A stretch of 64,000 nucleotides of DNA. Origin: Roseivivax sp. THAF197b. GTDB taxonomy: Bacteria; Pseudomonadota; Alphaproteobacteria; Rhodobacterales; Rhodobacteraceae. How positions within the stretch are numbered: position 1 is the stretch's first letter; every line of letters begins with the position of its first letter. The notes below the pieces were generated by a model. That model made no database searches, was not told where the DNA came from, and worked only from the letters and a program-made list of their open reading frames with translations. Location: contig NZ_CP045318.1 of assembly GCF_009363255.1 (NCBI RefSeq), positions 3,709,501 to 3,773,500 on the forward strand, written 5' to 3'. This document shows, piece by piece, positions 35,948 to 45,533 of this stretch. Made by a program: the position numbers and the translations under genes.

Positions 35948-37437
35948 GCACGGTCCGTCAAGATCGCCGCGGCCGCGTGCCGTCCGGAAAGCGCCGCCAT
36001 CGGAACCCCGGGACCCGGATGCACCCCGCCCCCGCAGAGATACAGACCGGGGATCCTGCTCCGCGCTCTCGGGCGAGACAATGCCGCCGTGAGCCCATGC
36101 GGGCTCTGCCCGTAAAGGGAACCGAGGCTTGCCGGGAACAGAGTTTCGAAATCCGGTGGCGCGGTCAGCGCCTCCGGTCCGGGCAGTGGATCGATGGTCA
36201 AGCCATGTCGACCCAGAGCCGTGAATGTTCTGGTCTGACATTCGATGAAATCCTCTTGGGCAGAAGGGATATTTCCAATTGGAGCGGCATTCACAATCAA
36301 CTCGATACGCTCTGCCTCGGGTACGGGATGGCCGATCCCGCGATCCTCGGCGCACAGGTAGACAGTCGGATCCGGTGCAGTCGCCACGTTGGCGATGGCT
36401 GCGAATTCCGGGGCTGGATCGGTCCGGAAGAACACGTTGTGGTGGACAAGATCGGGCCCGGACAGACGCGCGCGGAAACTCCAGACATTGGCGGAAAGCG
36501 CCCGCGCTTTGCGTGTCAGGTTCGGTACGGCGGCCCGCGCGTCCGTGCCGAGCGCGCCCACGGACAAGGCCCGGGGATCCCCGTTGAAAAGAATATGCCG
36601 CGCGTGGATGTGCCGCCTGTCTGCAGTCTCGATCCCTGTGACGCCGTCTCCGTCGCGGATGATGCGGGCGACATGGGTGTCGCAATTGATCTCGCCGCCT
36701 CGCTCCTCAAGGAGACGCGTCAGGGTCGCGGCCAATGCGGACATGCCGCCATCCACGGCCCAGACGCCCGAGGCCTCCGCATCCCAGATCAGCGCCAGAA
36801 GTGCGGGCACCCGGCTCGGATCTCCGCCGACATAGGTGGCGTAGCGTCCGAAAAGCTGGCTCAGACGGGGGTCCGTAAAACTGCGGCGCATGAGACGCTC
36901 AAGGCTGTGCCAAGGCGCCATATCCATCAAAAGCCGCGGATCGGTGGCAACCCTGCGCGCAAGCACAAGCGGATCGGGGTCGGCGGCCAGCATCATCGGG
37001 TCGAGAAACGCCTCGAAGAGGCGCCGCGCCCGGGCCGCGAAGGAGACGAACTCCGCCTCGCCGCGTGGCCCCGCCATGTCCCGGATCGCGGCTGCGCTGC
37101 GGTCATGGTCCGCAAAGAGATCGAGCACCGTTCCGTCATGCCAGAAGTGCCGCGCCAGAACCTCCTGTCTGACGAGGGTCAGATGGTCTTCGATCCGGGT
37201 GCCTGCGGCTTCGAAAACCGCATCGAAGACCCAGCGCATCGTCAGCACCGTCGGCCCCGCATCGACGCCGTCGACCTGGCGCATCTTGCCTCCAGGGGTC
37301 GCGGCGCGTTCCAGAACGTGGACGCGGTGTCCGGCCGATGCGAGTGTCAGGGCGGCTGTGAGGCCACCGATCCCGGCGCCAATGACGAGAACGGGATCGT
37401 GGTCAGCGCCCGGCAGAGATGCTCTTTCAGTTTTCAC
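35851..37437 (-). CDS. crtD: Methoxyneurosporene dehydrogenase CrtD
   Basis: A 528-residue CrtI-family desaturase. The N-terminal FAD motif is VLVIGAGIGGLTAALTLASAGHRVHVLERAATPGGKM. The C-terminal signature is LYLCGGGVHPGPGVPMAALSGRHAAAAIL. It dehydrogenates (methoxy)hydroxyneurosporene at C3-C4. About 35 residues follow the usual desaturase end and overlap crtC. The GTG at 37437 is preferred; a TTG at 37464 would add nine residues, so the start is uncertain. It is divergent from crtE. Confidence 0.9.
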   Translation of the reverse strand: MKTERASLPGADHDPVLVIGAGIGGLTAALTLASAGHRVHVLERAATPGGKMRQVDGVDAGPTVLTMRWVFDAVFEAAGTRIEDHLTLVRQEVLARHFWHDGTVLDLFADHDRSAAAIRDMAGPRGEAEFVSFAARARRLFEAFLDPMMLAADPDPLVLARRVATDPRLLMDMAPWHSLERLMRRSFTDPRLSQLFGRYATYVGGDPSRVPALLALIWDAEASGVWAVDGGMSALAATLTRLLEERGGEINCDTHVARIIRDGDGVTGIETADRRHIHARHILFNGDPRALSVGALGTDARAAVPNLTRKARALSANVWSFRARLSGPDLVHHNVFFRTDPAPEFAAIANVATAPDPTVYLCAEDRGIGHPVPEAERIELIVNAAPIGNIPSAQEDFIECQTRTFTALGRHGLTIDPLPGPEALTAPPDFETLFPASLGSLYGQSPHGLTAALSRPRARSRIPGLYLCGGGVHPGPGVPMAALSGRHAAAAILTDRASTSRSRRTATRGGMSTASAMTAAGPSRSSPS

Positions 37438-37466
37438 CCCTGAATTGTTGACTCGACATGGCAATG

Positions 37467-37484
37467 TGTCCAGTGTGATTTACA
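37467..37484. promoter_or_regulatory. PpsR/CrtJ operator 1, crtD-crtE
   Basis: TGTCCAGTGTGATTTACA matches TGT-N12-ACA. It lies 6 bp from the next site and 30 bp upstream of the crtD GTG start. Confidence 0.8.
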
Positions 37485-37490
37485 CAATAC

Positions 37491-37508
37491 TGTAAATCGT
37501 GATCGACA
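37491..37508. promoter_or_regulatory. PpsR/CrtJ operator 2, crtD-crtE
   Basis: TGTAAATCGTGATCGACA matches TGT-N12-ACA and ends 26 bp before the crtE ATG. The two sites start 24 bp apart. Confidence 0.82.
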
Positions 37509-37534
37509 GTGGTCGCGGGAAAGAGAGCCGGACC

Positions 37535-38404
37535 ATGGGCGTATCCCAGCGTATAGACACCGCCATTCTCCACGCCATCCGGCACGGACAGGACGGTCAC
37601 GCCGCTCCCCGCAAATTGTCGGACGCGCTGCTTTACGCCTGCACACCCGGTGGCGCGCGCATACGTCCGACGATCCTCGTATCCGTTGCCATGGCTTGCG
37701 GCGATGACCGACCCGAGATGACCGATGCGGCCGCCGTTGCGCTGGAGCTCATCCACTGCGCAAGCCTTGTCCATGACGATCTGCCCTGTTTCGACGACGC
37801 CGATCTGCGGCGTGGCAAGCCGAGCGTGCATCGTGCGTACTCGCAGCCGATTGCCGTGCTGACCGGGGATTCCCTGATCATCATGGCGTTCGAGGTGCTC
37901 GCCCGGGCAGCCGGGACCGCGCCGGATCGCCTTGCACCGCTGGTGTCGCTGCTTGCGCGGCAGACCGGGATGCCGCATGGCATTTGCGCCGGTCAGGGCT
38001 GGGAGAGCGAGGAGAAGATCGATCTGTCCGCCTATCACCGGTCCAAAACCGGTGCGCTTTTCATTGCGGCGACGCAGATGGGGGCTGTCGCCTCGGGACA
38101 GGACGCGGAGCCATGGTACGAGCTGGGCGCGCGCATAGGCGAAGCCTTCCAGGTGGCCGATGATCTGCGTGACGCGCTGGGCACCGAAGAGGCGCTGGGC
38201 AAGCCCGCGCATCAGGATGAAGCCCATGATCGGCCGAATGCCGTGGCCGAACTTGGCGTCGAGGGGGCGGTTGCGCGCCTCACGGATATCCTGTCCGGTG
38301 CGATCGCCTCCATCCCGTCCTGCCCGGGCGAGGCGATGCTGGCCAAGATGGTGCGCATGCAGGCGGAGCGCCTGACACCCGGTCTGAGCCGGGTTCGGGT
38401 CTGA
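37535..38404 (+). CDS. crtE: Geranylgeranyl diphosphate synthase CrtE
   Basis: A 289-residue trans-isoprenyl diphosphate synthase. The first Asp-rich motif is LVHDDLPCFDDADLRRGKPSVH, the second is QVADDLRD near residue 205. It makes GGPP, the precursor of both phytoene and the phytyl tail of bacteriochlorophyll. The start at 37535 follows an AGAGAG-type site; the upstream in-frame GTG lies inside a PpsR operator. crtF follows after 3 bp. Confidence 0.95.
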   Translation: MGVSQRIDTAILHAIRHGQDGHAAPRKLSDALLYACTPGGARIRPTILVSVAMACGDDRPEMTDAAAVALELIHCASLVHDDLPCFDDADLRRGKPSVHRAYSQPIAVLTGDSLIIMAFEVLARAAGTAPDRLAPLVSLLARQTGMPHGICAGQGWESEEKIDLSAYHRSKTGALFIAATQMGAVASGQDAEPWYELGARIGEAFQVADDLRDALGTEEALGKPAHQDEAHDRPNAVAELGVEGAVARLTDILSGAIASIPSCPGEAMLAKMVRMQAERLTPGLSRVRV

Positions 38405-38407
38405 TCC

Positions 38408-39544
38408 ATGGCCTGGGTCGCGGGCGAAACTCCACCGATGTCACCCCGCCCGTCCCTGCGTGGCAAGCTCGCTCAATTGGCCGCAAAGCCCGCCTTTCAG
38501 CGCTGGGCGGCCCGATTCCCCCTGACTCGCAGGCATGTGCGCCGCGAAGGCGAGGCACTGTTCGATCTGGTGCAGGGTTTCGTGTCCAGCCAGGTTTTGC
38601 GTGCGCTGATCGAACTGCGCATTCCGCACCGCGCCATGGACGGCCCGCTGGATCCCAAGGAACTGGGCCCCGCGCTTGATATTCCCGCCGACCGAATGGC
38701 GCAGCTGCTGCAGGCAGGCGCGGCCTTGGGGCTTTTGCGCAAGGATAGAAACACATTCGTCATCACGACGCGCGGTGCTGCCCTGCTTGGCGTGCCCGGC
38801 CTCGAGGGCATGATCCGGCACCATGACGTGCTGTATCGCGATCTTGCCGATCCTGTCGCGCTGCTGCGAGGCGAGACCGAGACCGAGATGGCCAATTTCT
38901 GGCCCTACGTCTTTGGCGGTGCGGATGGCGATCCGGCGACGGCTCGGCTCTATTCCGGCCTGATGAGCGATACGCAGGGCCTGGTTGCCGAGGATACGCT
39001 CGATGCCGTGTCCTTCTCGGGCGTTCGTCACCTCATGGATGTGGGCGGTGGGCACGGCACCTTTGCCAAGGCTGTCTCTGTGCGGCATCAAGCGATGCGG
39101 CTCACCGTGTTCGATCTGCCCATCGTAGTCGCGGACGCGCCGCAGCATCCCGCGATCACGTTCCGTGCAGGATCCTTCCGGGACGGCCCGCTGCCCTATG
39201 ACACGGGCGCGGATGCGATCAGCCTGATCCGCGTGCTTTACGATCATAGCGACGACACGGTGCGCGACCTCCTGCGCAAATGTCATGATGCCTTGCCTGC
39301 GGGTGGACGCCTTCTGATTTCCGAGCCGATGTCCGGCGGCGCAAAGCCCGATCCGGTCTGCGACGTCTATTTCGCGTTCTACACGATGGCGATGCGCACC
39401 GGGACTGTTCGGTCTGCAGAGCGAATCTCCGAACTTTTGCACGATGTGGGTTTCGGACGAGTCCAGCGCCACGCGGCGCGCCGACCTTTCGTGACCCAAG
39501 CGGTCGAGGCGCAAAAATCAAGGACATGTGGGAAAACTGTCTAA
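38408..39544 (+). CDS. crtF: Demethylspheroidene O-methyltransferase CrtF
   Basis: A 378-residue SAM methyltransferase with the dimerisation domain DLVQGFVSSQVLRALIELRIPHRAMDGPLDP and SAM motif I LMDVGGGHGTFAKAV near residue 213. DAISLIRVLYDHSDD and LLISEPMSGGAKPDPVCDVYFAFYTMAMRTG are family blocks. It methylates the C1-hydroxyl of carotenoids to give spheroidene. The ATG at 38408 is used; an alternative is at 38438 (MSPRPSLRG). Its stop codon lies inside the first bchC PpsR operator. Confidence 0.93.
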   Translation: MAWVAGETPPMSPRPSLRGKLAQLAAKPAFQRWAARFPLTRRHVRREGEALFDLVQGFVSSQVLRALIELRIPHRAMDGPLDPKELGPALDIPADRMAQLLQAGAALGLLRKDRNTFVITTRGAALLGVPGLEGMIRHHDVLYRDLADPVALLRGETETEMANFWPYVFGGADGDPATARLYSGLMSDTQGLVAEDTLDAVSFSGVRHLMDVGGGHGTFAKAVSVRHQAMRLTVFDLPIVVADAPQHPAITFRAGSFRDGPLPYDTGADAISLIRVLYDHSDDTVRDLLRKCHDALPAGGRLLISEPMSGGAKPDPVCDVYFAFYTMAMRTGTVRSAERISELLHDVGFGRVQRHAARRPFVTQAVEAQKSRTCGKTV

Positions 39545-39555
39545 TTAGATTGACA
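39538..39555. promoter_or_regulatory. PpsR/CrtJ operator 1, bchC promoter
   Basis: TGTCTAATTAGATTGACA matches TGT-N12-ACA. It covers the crtF stop codon and ends in the proposed -35 box of bchC. Confidence 0.9.
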
Positions 39556-39577
39556 GTTTTGTATGTCATTGTAGTCT
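39550..39577 (+). promoter_or_regulatory. Probable sigma-70-type promoter of bchC
   Basis: TTGACA at 39550-39555 and TAGTCT at 39572-39577, with a 16-bp spacer, lie 110 bp upstream of bchC. PpsR sites 1 and 2 overlap the -35 and -10 elements, which is the expected layout for direct aerobic repression. Confidence 0.7.
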
Positions 39578-39581
39578 TACA
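39564..39581. promoter_or_regulatory. PpsR/CrtJ operator 2, bchC promoter
   Basis: TGTCATTGTAGTCTTACA matches TGT-N12-ACA, 8 bp after site 1. The 8-bp gap is the arrangement described for the bchC promoter in Rhodobacter capsulatus. It covers the proposed -10 box. Confidence 0.9.
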
Positions 39582-39588
39582 TCTTAAG

Positions 39589-39606
39589 TGTAAGAGTCGT
39601 CTGACA
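39589..39606. promoter_or_regulatory. PpsR/CrtJ operator 3, bchC leader
   Basis: TGTAAGAGTCGTCTGACA matches TGT-N12-ACA, 7 bp after site 2. It sits downstream of the proposed promoter and 52 bp before the bchC start. Confidence 0.85.
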
Positions 39607-39658
39607 GTCAAATGCGGTCCCGCATTGCCTCTGACGCCTCGCTCAAGGGAGAAGCGCC

Positions 39659-40600
39659 ATGATGTCAGAGGCCGTCTTGCTAGAAAGCCCGAAGGTGCTT
39701 TCGCTTGGCGCATTGTCTCTGAACGCGCCCGGTGCCGATGACCTCGTCGTCGACATTGCGTATTCGGGTATCTCCACGGGCACGGAAAAGCTGTTCTACA
39801 CCGGTGAAATGCCGCCCTTTCCCGGCATGGGGTATCCCCTTGTTCCGGGCTACGAAGCCGCGGGCGAGGTTGTCGAAGCTGCGCCCGGTACCGGTTTCAA
39901 GCCGGGTGATCATGTCTTCGTGCCCGGTGCCGCCTGCTTTGAGGGCGCGCACGGGCTGTTCGGTGGCGCTGCCACGCGGCTTGTGACCAGTGCGGATCGC
40001 GTCAGTCGAATCGATCTCGCGATGGGCGAGACCGGCGCGCTTCTGGCTTTGGCTGCAACGGCCCGCCACGCCTTGGCAGGGTACCGAGCGGAGCTTCCCG
40101 AATTGATCGTCGGCCATGGCGTTCTGGGCCGACTTCTGGCGCGGTTGACCATCGCCGCCGGTGGACCTGCGCCAACCGTCTGGGAGATTGATCCGCAGCG
40201 CATGTCGGGGGCCACCGATTACCAGGTCGTCACGCCTGACGCGGATCCGCGCCGGGATTATCGCAGCGTTTATGACGCCTCCGGCAACGGTGCGATCCTG
40301 AACGACCTCGTCGGACGGCTGTCGCGCGGCGGAGAGATCGTGCTGGCCGGGTTCTATGCAGCACCGCTGTCTTTCGCCTTTCCGCCCGCCTTCATGAAGG
40401 AGGCACGCTTCCGCGTCGCAGCCGAATGGGCGCGTGAAGACCTCATCGCAACACGGACCCTGATCGAGACGGGCGCATTGTCGCTCTCTGATCTGGTGAC
40501 CCACCGCACGACCCGAGGCGGCATCGCCGCGGCTTACGAGACCGCGTTCTGCGATCCGGCCTGCCTCAAAATGATCATCGACTGGAAGGACGCCGCATGA
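39659..40600 (+). CDS. bchC: Bacteriochlorophyllide a dehydrogenase BchC
   Basis: A 313-residue zinc-alcohol-dehydrogenase-like protein of the BchC type. [41 protein letters not shown] is the family N-terminus, followed by [12 protein letters not shown] and the substrate domain. It oxidises the 3-hydroxyethyl group of bacteriochlorophyllide to acetyl. Two adjacent ATG codons (39659, 39662) follow a GGGAGA site; either may be used. Its stop overlaps the bchX ATG (ATGA). It leads the bchCXYZ-puf superoperon. Confidence 0.95.
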   Translation: MMSEAVLLESPKVLSLGALSLNAPGADDLVVDIAYSGISTGTEKLFYTGEMPPFPGMGYPLVPGYEAAGEVVEAAPGTGFKPGDHVFVPGAACFEGAHGLFGGAATRLVTSADRVSRIDLAMGETGALLALAATARHALAGYRAELPELIVGHGVLGRLLARLTIAAGGPAPTVWEIDPQRMSGATDYQVVTPDADPRRDYRSVYDASGNGAILNDLVGRLSRGGEIVLAGFYAAPLSFAFPPAFMKEARFRVAAEWAREDLIATRTLIETGALSLSDLVTHRTTRGGIAAAYETAFCDPACLKMIIDWKDAA

Positions 40601-41625
40601 AGGACGAAGTGCAGAAGCACGCAGGCTCGGGCGAGGTCCCGAACCTGAAGGACTTCGATCAGCGACTGCGTGAGGAGGCGGGTGAAGACCTGGCCGACAT
40701 CATCACGGATGAACCCAAGAGCAAGACGCAGATCATCGCGATCTACGGCAAGGGTGGCATCGGCAAGTCGTTCACGCTGGCCAATCTCAGCCACATGATG
40801 GCCGAGCAGGGTAAGCGCGTGCTGCTCATCGGCTGTGACCCCAAGTCCGACACGACATCGCTTCTGTTCGGTGGCAAGGCCTGCCCGACGATCATCGAAA
40901 CCTCGACCCGCAAGAAGCTTGCCGGCGAAGAGGTGCAGATTGGCGATGTGTGCTTCAAGTCCGGTGGCGTCTTCGCGATGGAGTTGGGCGGTCCCGAAGT
41001 CGGTCGCGGCTGCGGCGGGCGCGGCATCATCCACGGCTTCGAGCTGCTGGAGAAGCTGGGCTTCCATGACTGGGATTTCGACTACGTCCTTCTGGATTTC
41101 CTGGGCGACGTGGTCTGCGGCGGCTTCGGCCTGCCCATCGCGCGGGACATGGCGCAGAAGGTGATCCTGGTCGCATCGAACGACCTGCAATCGCTTTATG
41201 TCGCGAACAACGTCTGCTCGGCGGTCGAGTATTTCCGCAAGCTCGGCGGCAATGTCGGCGTCGCGGGTCTTGTGGTGAACAAGGATGACCATTCGGGCGA
41301 GGCGCAAGCATTCGCCGAAGCGGCGGGCATCCCGGTGCTGGCCGCCATCCCGCAGGACGACGACCTGCGCAAGAAATCCGCCAATTACCAGATCGTCGGG
41401 ACCTCGAAATCACCCTGGGGCGATCTGTTCGCGGGACTTGCCGCCGAAGTCGCGGAGGCTCCGCCGGTGCGGCCGACGCCGCTCGATCAGGACGGGCTGC
41501 TGGCGCTTTTCGACGGCTCCGAAGTGGGCGCGGGCGTCGTGCTGGAGCCTGCGACCGATGCGGACATGCGCGGCAAACACGCCAAACCGCAGCAAAGCCT
41601 CGAAGTCATCTACGACGACGCGTGA
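40597..41625 (+). CDS. bchX: Chlorophyllide a reductase iron protein BchX
   Basis: A 342-residue NifH-like reductase. P-loop GKGGIGKS is at residues 51-58 ([18 protein letters not shown]), and the [4Fe-4S] ligands are the Cys of GRGCGGRGI and [10 protein letters not shown]. The switch regions contain [14 protein letters not shown]. It passes electrons to BchYZ in the reduction of ring B of chlorophyllide a. The N-terminal 40 residues are a charged extension typical of BchX and not of BchL. It ends 37 bp before bchY. Confidence 0.97.
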   Translation: MKDEVQKHAGSGEVPNLKDFDQRLREEAGEDLADIITDEPKSKTQIIAIYGKGGIGKSFTLANLSHMMAEQGKRVLLIGCDPKSDTTSLLFGGKACPTIIETSTRKKLAGEEVQIGDVCFKSGGVFAMELGGPEVGRGCGGRGIIHGFELLEKLGFHDWDFDYVLLDFLGDVVCGGFGLPIARDMAQKVILVASNDLQSLYVANNVCSAVEYFRKLGGNVGVAGLVVNKDDHSGEAQAFAEAAGIPVLAAIPQDDDLRKKSANYQIVGTSKSPWGDLFAGLAAEVAEAPPVRPTPLDQDGLLALFDGSEVGAGVVLEPATDADMRGKHAKPQQSLEVIYDDA

Positions 41626-41662
41626 TGCGCGTCGAAAGCCCCTCGAACCAAGTGGACACCCC

Positions 41663-43192
41663 GTGAAGGACGAAACGCACAATACCGCGAAAGACGCCGC
41701 CGGACAGGCCGCCCCGCAAGAGGGCATGGGCTGTCATTCGGGCAGCGAGCTGGAGCGTGCCGCGCGTGAAGCCGGGGCGTCTGATATCCTCGACCGCTAC
41801 GCCGAGGATTACCCCAAGGGCCCGCATGACAAGCCGCAAAGCATGTGCCCGGCCTTCGGATCTCTGCGCGTTGGTCTGCGCATGAAGCGGGTGGCGACGG
41901 TGCTGTCAGGCTCGGCCTGCTGCGTCTACGGCCTCACTTTCGTATCGCATTTCTACGGGGCGCGCCGGTCAGTTGGGTATGTGCCCTTCAGTTCTGAGAC
42001 GCTCGTGACCGGCAAGCTGTTCGAGGACATACGCGACTCGGTTCATGAGATGGCCGATCCGGAGGCCTATGACGCGATCGTGGTGACGAATCTCTGCGTG
42101 CCCACCGCGTCGGGCGTGCCGCTGCGACTCCTGCCCAAGGAGATCAACGGTGTCCGCATCGTGGGCATCGACGTGCCGGGCTTCGGCATCCCGACCCATG
42201 CGGAGGCCAAGGACGTGCTGGCGGGCGCCATGCTGGCCTATGCCCGCGAGGAAATCGCAGCAGGTCCCGTGCCTGCGCCTGAGACGCGCGTCACGGACCG
42301 GCCCACTTTGACCCTATTGGGCGAAATGTTCCCGGCCGACCCCATGATGATCGGCGCGCTTCTGGCGCCGATGGGCATCGCTGTCGGACCGACCGTGCCC
42401 TGCCGGGAATGGCGCGAGCTTTACGCCGCGCTCGATTGCGGCGCGGTGGCGGCGATCCACCCCTTCTACACGGCTGCCGTGCGCGAGTTCGAGGCCGCGG
42501 GCCGTCCCGTCATCGGATCGGCTCCGGTCGGCCATGACGGGACAGAGGCCTGGCTGGAAGAGGTCGGCGCGGCATTCAGCGTCGAGCGCGCCAAGATCGA
42601 CGCGGCCAAGGCGGCCATGCTGCCAGCGATCAAGGCGGCCCTTGCTGCAAACCCCGTCGAGGGGAAAATCACGCTGTCGGGCTATGAAGGTTCCGAGCTG
42701 CTGGTCGCGCGGCTTCTGATCGAAAGCGGTGCGGATGTGCCTTATGTCGGCACGGCCTGCCCGAAGACACGGTTCTCCAAGGCAGACGCGGAATGGCTCG
42801 AGGCACATGGCTGCCGCGTGCAGTATCGTGCCTCGCTTGAGGATGACCTCGCCGCGATGAACTTCCACAAGCCCGACCTTGCCATCGGCACGACACCGAT
42901 TGTGCAGAAGGCGAAAGAGCTGGGCGTGCCGGGTCTCTATTACACCAACCTCATCTCCGCGCGGCCCTTGATGGGCGTTGCGGGCGCAGGCTCGCTGGCC
43001 GAGGTGGTCAATGCGGCCATCGCGGGCAAGGCGCGGATGGACAAGATGCGCGACTTCTTCGAAGGGGTCGGCGCGCAGGACACCGCAGGCGTCTGGGAAG
43101 GCGCGCCGAACCTGCGGCCCGACTTCCGCGCGCAGCATCAGAAGAAACTCGACAAGGCGGCCAAGAAAGCCGCGGCGGAGCGGATGATATGA
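41663..43192 (+). CDS. bchY: Chlorophyllide a reductase subunit BchY
   Basis: A 509-residue nitrogenase-like catalytic subunit. Cluster cysteines are seen in [21 protein letters not shown] and [10 protein letters not shown], and [17 protein letters not shown] is a family block. With BchZ it forms the COR catalytic component. The start was taken as GTG at 41663 ([11 protein letters not shown]), which restores the usual N-terminus; GTG starts are used by several neighbours. The stop is followed by the bchZ start 4 bp later. Confidence 0.94.
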   Translation: MKDETHNTAKDAAGQAAPQEGMGCHSGSELERAAREAGASDILDRYAEDYPKGPHDKPQSMCPAFGSLRVGLRMKRVATVLSGSACCVYGLTFVSHFYGARRSVGYVPFSSETLVTGKLFEDIRDSVHEMADPEAYDAIVVTNLCVPTASGVPLRLLPKEINGVRIVGIDVPGFGIPTHAEAKDVLAGAMLAYAREEIAAGPVPAPETRVTDRPTLTLLGEMFPADPMMIGALLAPMGIAVGPTVPCREWRELYAALDCGAVAAIHPFYTAAVREFEAAGRPVIGSAPVGHDGTEAWLEEVGAAFSVERAKIDAAKAAMLPAIKAALAANPVEGKITLSGYEGSELLVARLLIESGADVPYVGTACPKTRFSKADAEWLEAHGCRVQYRASLEDDLAAMNFHKPDLAIGTTPIVQKAKELGVPGLYYTNLISARPLMGVAGAGSLAEVVNAAIAGKARMDKMRDFFEGVGAQDTAGVWEGAPNLRPDFRAQHQKKLDKAAKKAAAERMI

Positions 43193-43196
43193 CGGC

Positions 43197-44696
43197 GTGT
43201 TTTCAGAGAACGCGTCGGGGATGGTGCGCATGCTGATCCAGGATCATGATCGCGCGGGCGGCTATTGGGGCGCAGTCTACGCCTTCTGCGCCGTGAAGGG
43301 CCTGCAAGTCGTCATCGACGGCCCCGTCGGCTGCGAAAACCTGCCCGTCACGTCCGTCCTGCACTACACCGACGCTTTGCCGCCCCATGAGTTGCCCATC
43401 GTGGTCACGGGCCTGGGCGAAGAAGAGCTGGGCCGCGACGGTACCGAAGGCGCGATGCGGAGGGCGTGGGAAACGCTCGACCCGGCATTGCCGGCGGTGG
43501 TCGTCACCGGCTCCATCGCCGAGATGATCGGCGGCGGCGTCACGCCGCAAGGCACCAATATCCAGCGCTTCCTGCCGCGCACGATCGACGAGGATCAGTG
43601 GCAGGCCGCCGACCGGGCGATGACCTGGATCTTCACCGAATACGGCATGACCAAGGGCCGGATGCCGCCCGAAAAGAAGCGCGAGGAAGGTTCAAGGCCC
43701 CGCGTGAATATCCTCGGACCTATGTACGGCACGTTCAACATGCCGTCTGACTTGGCCGAGATCCGGCGCATGGTCGAAGGCATCGGCGCCGAAGTGAACA
43801 TGGTGATGCCCATGGGCGCGCACCTGGCCGAGATGCGGAACCTCGTGAATGCCGACGCCAATATCGTGATGTATCGCGAGTTCGGGCGCGGCCTGGCCGA
43901 AGTACTGGGCAAGCCGTTCCTGCAAGCGCCCATCGGGATGGAATCTTCGACCCTGTTCCTGCGCAAGCTGGGGGACATGCTGGGGCTCGATCCCGAGCCG
44001 TTCATCGAGCAGGAAAAGCATTCCACGCTGAAGCCCGTCTGGGATCTTTGGCGGTCCGTCACCCAGGATTTCTTCGCCACGGCGAATTTCGCCGTCGTCG
44101 CGAACGAGACCTACACGCGCGGTATCCGCAAATACCTCGAGGACGATCTGGGTCTGCCCTGCGCGCTTGCGGTCGAACGGAAGGCCGGGGCCAAGACCGA
44201 CAACGATCACGTGCGGGCGACGCTGCACGCGGCGCGTCCCATCGTCGTGATGGGCTCGATCAATGAGAAGATGTACCTCGCCGAGATGAGCGCTGGGCAT
44301 GGGCCGAAACCGGCCTTCATCCCGGCTTCGTTCCCCGGTGCCGCGATCCGCAGGCATACCGGCACGCCTTTCATGGGCTATGCGGGGGCCGCCTATCTGC
44401 TGCAGGAAATCTGCAACGGGCTGTTCGACGCGCTGTTCCACATTCTGCCGCTCGGGGCTGCGATGGATGCGGGCGATGCCACGCCCACACCGCTCCGTCG
44501 CGACTTTCCCTGGGATGCCGATGCACAGGCCGAGCTTGACCGCATTGTCGCGTCCCATCCGATTCTCACCCGCATTTCCGCGGCCAAAACGTTGCGCGAT
44601 GCCGCTGAGGCAGAAGCGCTCCGCCAGGGGGCCGAACGCGTCGTTCTCGAAACGGTCGCGGCCCTTGATCCATCCACGAAAGGACAGACCCCATGA
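43197..44696 (+). CDS. bchZ: Chlorophyllide a reductase subunit BchZ
   Basis: A 499-residue Bch[52 protein letters not shown] opens the nitrogenase-like fold with its cluster Cys, and the C-terminal extension seen in BchZ follows. The first frame codon is GTG at 43197; ATG codons at 43221 (MVRMLIQDH) or 43230 (MLIQDH) give the commoner 490-residue length and may be the real start. The puf promoter is expected to lie near its 3' end, as in other phototrophs. It overlaps pufQ by 4 bp. Confidence 0.93.
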   Translation: MFSENASGMVRMLIQDHDRAGGYWGAVYAFCAVKGLQVVIDGPVGCENLPVTSVLHYTDALPPHELPIVVTGLGEEELGRDGTEGAMRRAWETLDPALPAVVVTGSIAEMIGGGVTPQGTNIQRFLPRTIDEDQWQAADRAMTWIFTEYGMTKGRMPPEKKREEGSRPRVNILGPMYGTFNMPSDLAEIRRMVEGIGAEVNMVMPMGAHLAEMRNLVNADANIVMYREFGRGLAEVLGKPFLQAPIGMESSTLFLRKLGDMLGLDPEPFIEQEKHSTLKPVWDLWRSVTQDFFATANFAVVANETYTRGIRKYLEDDLGLPCALAVERKAGAKTDNDHVRATLHAARPIVVMGSINEKMYLAEMSAGHGPKPAFIPASFPGAAIRRHTGTPFMGYAGAAYLLQEICNGLFDALFHILPLGAAMDAGDATPTPLRRDFPWDADAQAELDRIVASHPILTRISAAKTLRDAAEAEALRQGAERVVLETVAALDPSTKGQTP

Positions 44697-44914
44697 CCGA
44701 CATCAGTTCGAATGCGCCCCAGCGGTCCCGCTCGACGAAACGGGGTACCGAGTTTCTTCTCTATTTCAGCCTGATTTTCGTGCTGGCGATCCCATTCGCC
44801 ACCGTCTTCTGGCTGCTGGAGGTGTTCCAGAAGCAGACGCTCAACCTGCACGGGCCGCTGGCCCGCGCCTGGGCGGAAGCCGACCGGATCACGCCGCTCA
44901 TTTTCTCGGCCTGA
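44693..44914 (+). CDS. pufQ: PufQ, bacteriochlorophyll biosynthesis/assembly protein
   Basis: A 73-residue single-pass membrane protein with a basic, Ser/Arg-rich N-terminus ([12 protein letters not shown]), a membrane helix [24 protein letters not shown] and a short C-terminus. PufQ stimulates a late step of bacteriochlorophyll synthesis and binds pigment. Its ATG overlaps the bchZ stop, so it is read from both the bchCXYZ and puf transcripts. Confidence 0.93.
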   Translation: MTDISSNAPQRSRSTKRGTEFLLYFSLIFVLAIPFATVFWLLEVFQKQTLNLHGPLARAWAEADRITPLIFSA

Positions 44915-44991
44915 TCCAGGTCCGAGAGCCCGAGACTGACTGCTCCTGACGGAGTGGGCAGGCCCCGAGGGGGAGACCCCGAAGGGACCCG

Positions 44992-45010
44992 GCCGTGAGG
45001 GTGTCACGGC
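44992..45010 (+). ncRNA. Stem-loop in pufQ-pufB leader
   Basis: GCCGTGA (44992-44998) and TCACGGC (45004-45010) form a perfect 7-bp stem with a 5-nt loop, 28 bp before the pufB ATG. Such hairpins can define the 5' end of the abundant pufBA mRNA. Not a gene. Confidence 0.55.
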
Positions 45011-45038
45011 GTCAGCGTAACGTTCCGGAGGAAAGTTA

Positions 45039-45188
45039 ATGGCTGATAATACTGACCTGTCATTCACAGGTCTCACCGATGAGCAGGCGCAGGAACTGCA
45101 CTCCGTCTACATGAGCGGCCTCTGGCTGTTCTCGGCGGTTGCGGTGGTCGCACACCTGGCGACCTTCATCTGGCGCCCTTGGTTCTGA
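45039..45188 (+). CDS. pufB: LH1 light-harvesting beta polypeptide
   Basis: A 49-residue antenna protein. The cytosolic N-terminus [21 protein letters not shown] includes a conserved His, and [14 protein letters not shown] holds the bacteriochlorophyll-ligating His and the C-terminal aromatic cluster. It forms the core antenna ring around the reaction centre. It follows a GGAGGAAAG site at 45027-45035. pufA lies 13 bp downstream. Confidence 0.97.
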   Translation: MADNTDLSFTGLTDEQAQELHSVYMSGLWLFSAVAVVAHLATFIWRPWF

Positions 45189-45201
45189 GGAGAGAAGAGA
45201 C

Positions 45202-45363
45202 ATGGCAAAGTTCTACAAGATCTGGCTCATCTTCGACCCCCGCCGCGTGTTCGTGGCACAGGGTGTTTTCCTCTTCCTGCTCGCAGCGATGATCCACTTG
45301 GTCGTTCTTTCGAACGGCATCAACTGGTTCGAAACTGCTGCAGCGGTTGGCGCGGCCAACTGA
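45202..45363 (+). CDS. pufA: LH1 light-harvesting alpha polypeptide
   Basis: A 53-residue antenna alpha subunit. The cytosolic [23 protein letters not shown] leads to the membrane helix with [10 protein letters not shown], whose His ligates bacteriochlorophyll. The C-terminus ends [10 protein letters not shown]. The start at 45202 follows a strong AGGAGAGAAGAGA site. A 170-bp hairpin-rich gap separates it from pufL. Confidence 0.97.
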   Translation: MAKFYKIWLIFDPRRVFVAQGVFLFLLAAMIHLVVLSNGINWFETAAAVGAAN

Positions 45364-45382
45364 GAGTGGCGGCGCGCCACTC
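45364..45382 (+). ncRNA. Intercistronic hairpin after pufA
   Basis: GAGTGGC (45364-45370) and GCCACTC (45376-45382) form a 7-bp stem with a 5-nt GC loop directly after the pufA stop. Hairpins here protect the 3' end of pufBA mRNA in Rhodobacter, raising LH1 over reaction-centre protein. Confidence 0.75.
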
Positions 45383-45413
45383 GTGCGGGCCGATCCAAGG
45401 TGAATACGACAAA

Positions 45414-45453
45414 GCTGTGGGCGGATGAGGCAAAGGTCGCAACCGCCCACGGC
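45414..45453 (+). ncRNA. Second pufA-pufL stem-loop
   Basis: GTGGGCGG (45417-45424) pairs with CCGCCCAC (45443-45450). The stem extends outward with a T-G wobble, C-G and G-C pair to 45414-45453, enclosing an 18-nt loop. It is the strongest stem in the pufA-pufL gap. Confidence 0.75.
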
Positions 45454-45533
45454 AAACCAAGAACAAGAATACGACGAACCGACGGCACACGGTCGCTGAC
45501 CGCAGGACGCCGCCACAAGCGGAGACAAAGACG

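Noticed and set aside
35948..36685. A crtC extended upstream to 36685
   Set aside because: The upstream in-frame residues are Arg/Ser/Gly-rich and are the shadow of crtD in another frame; only the part from about 35947 looks like CrtC.
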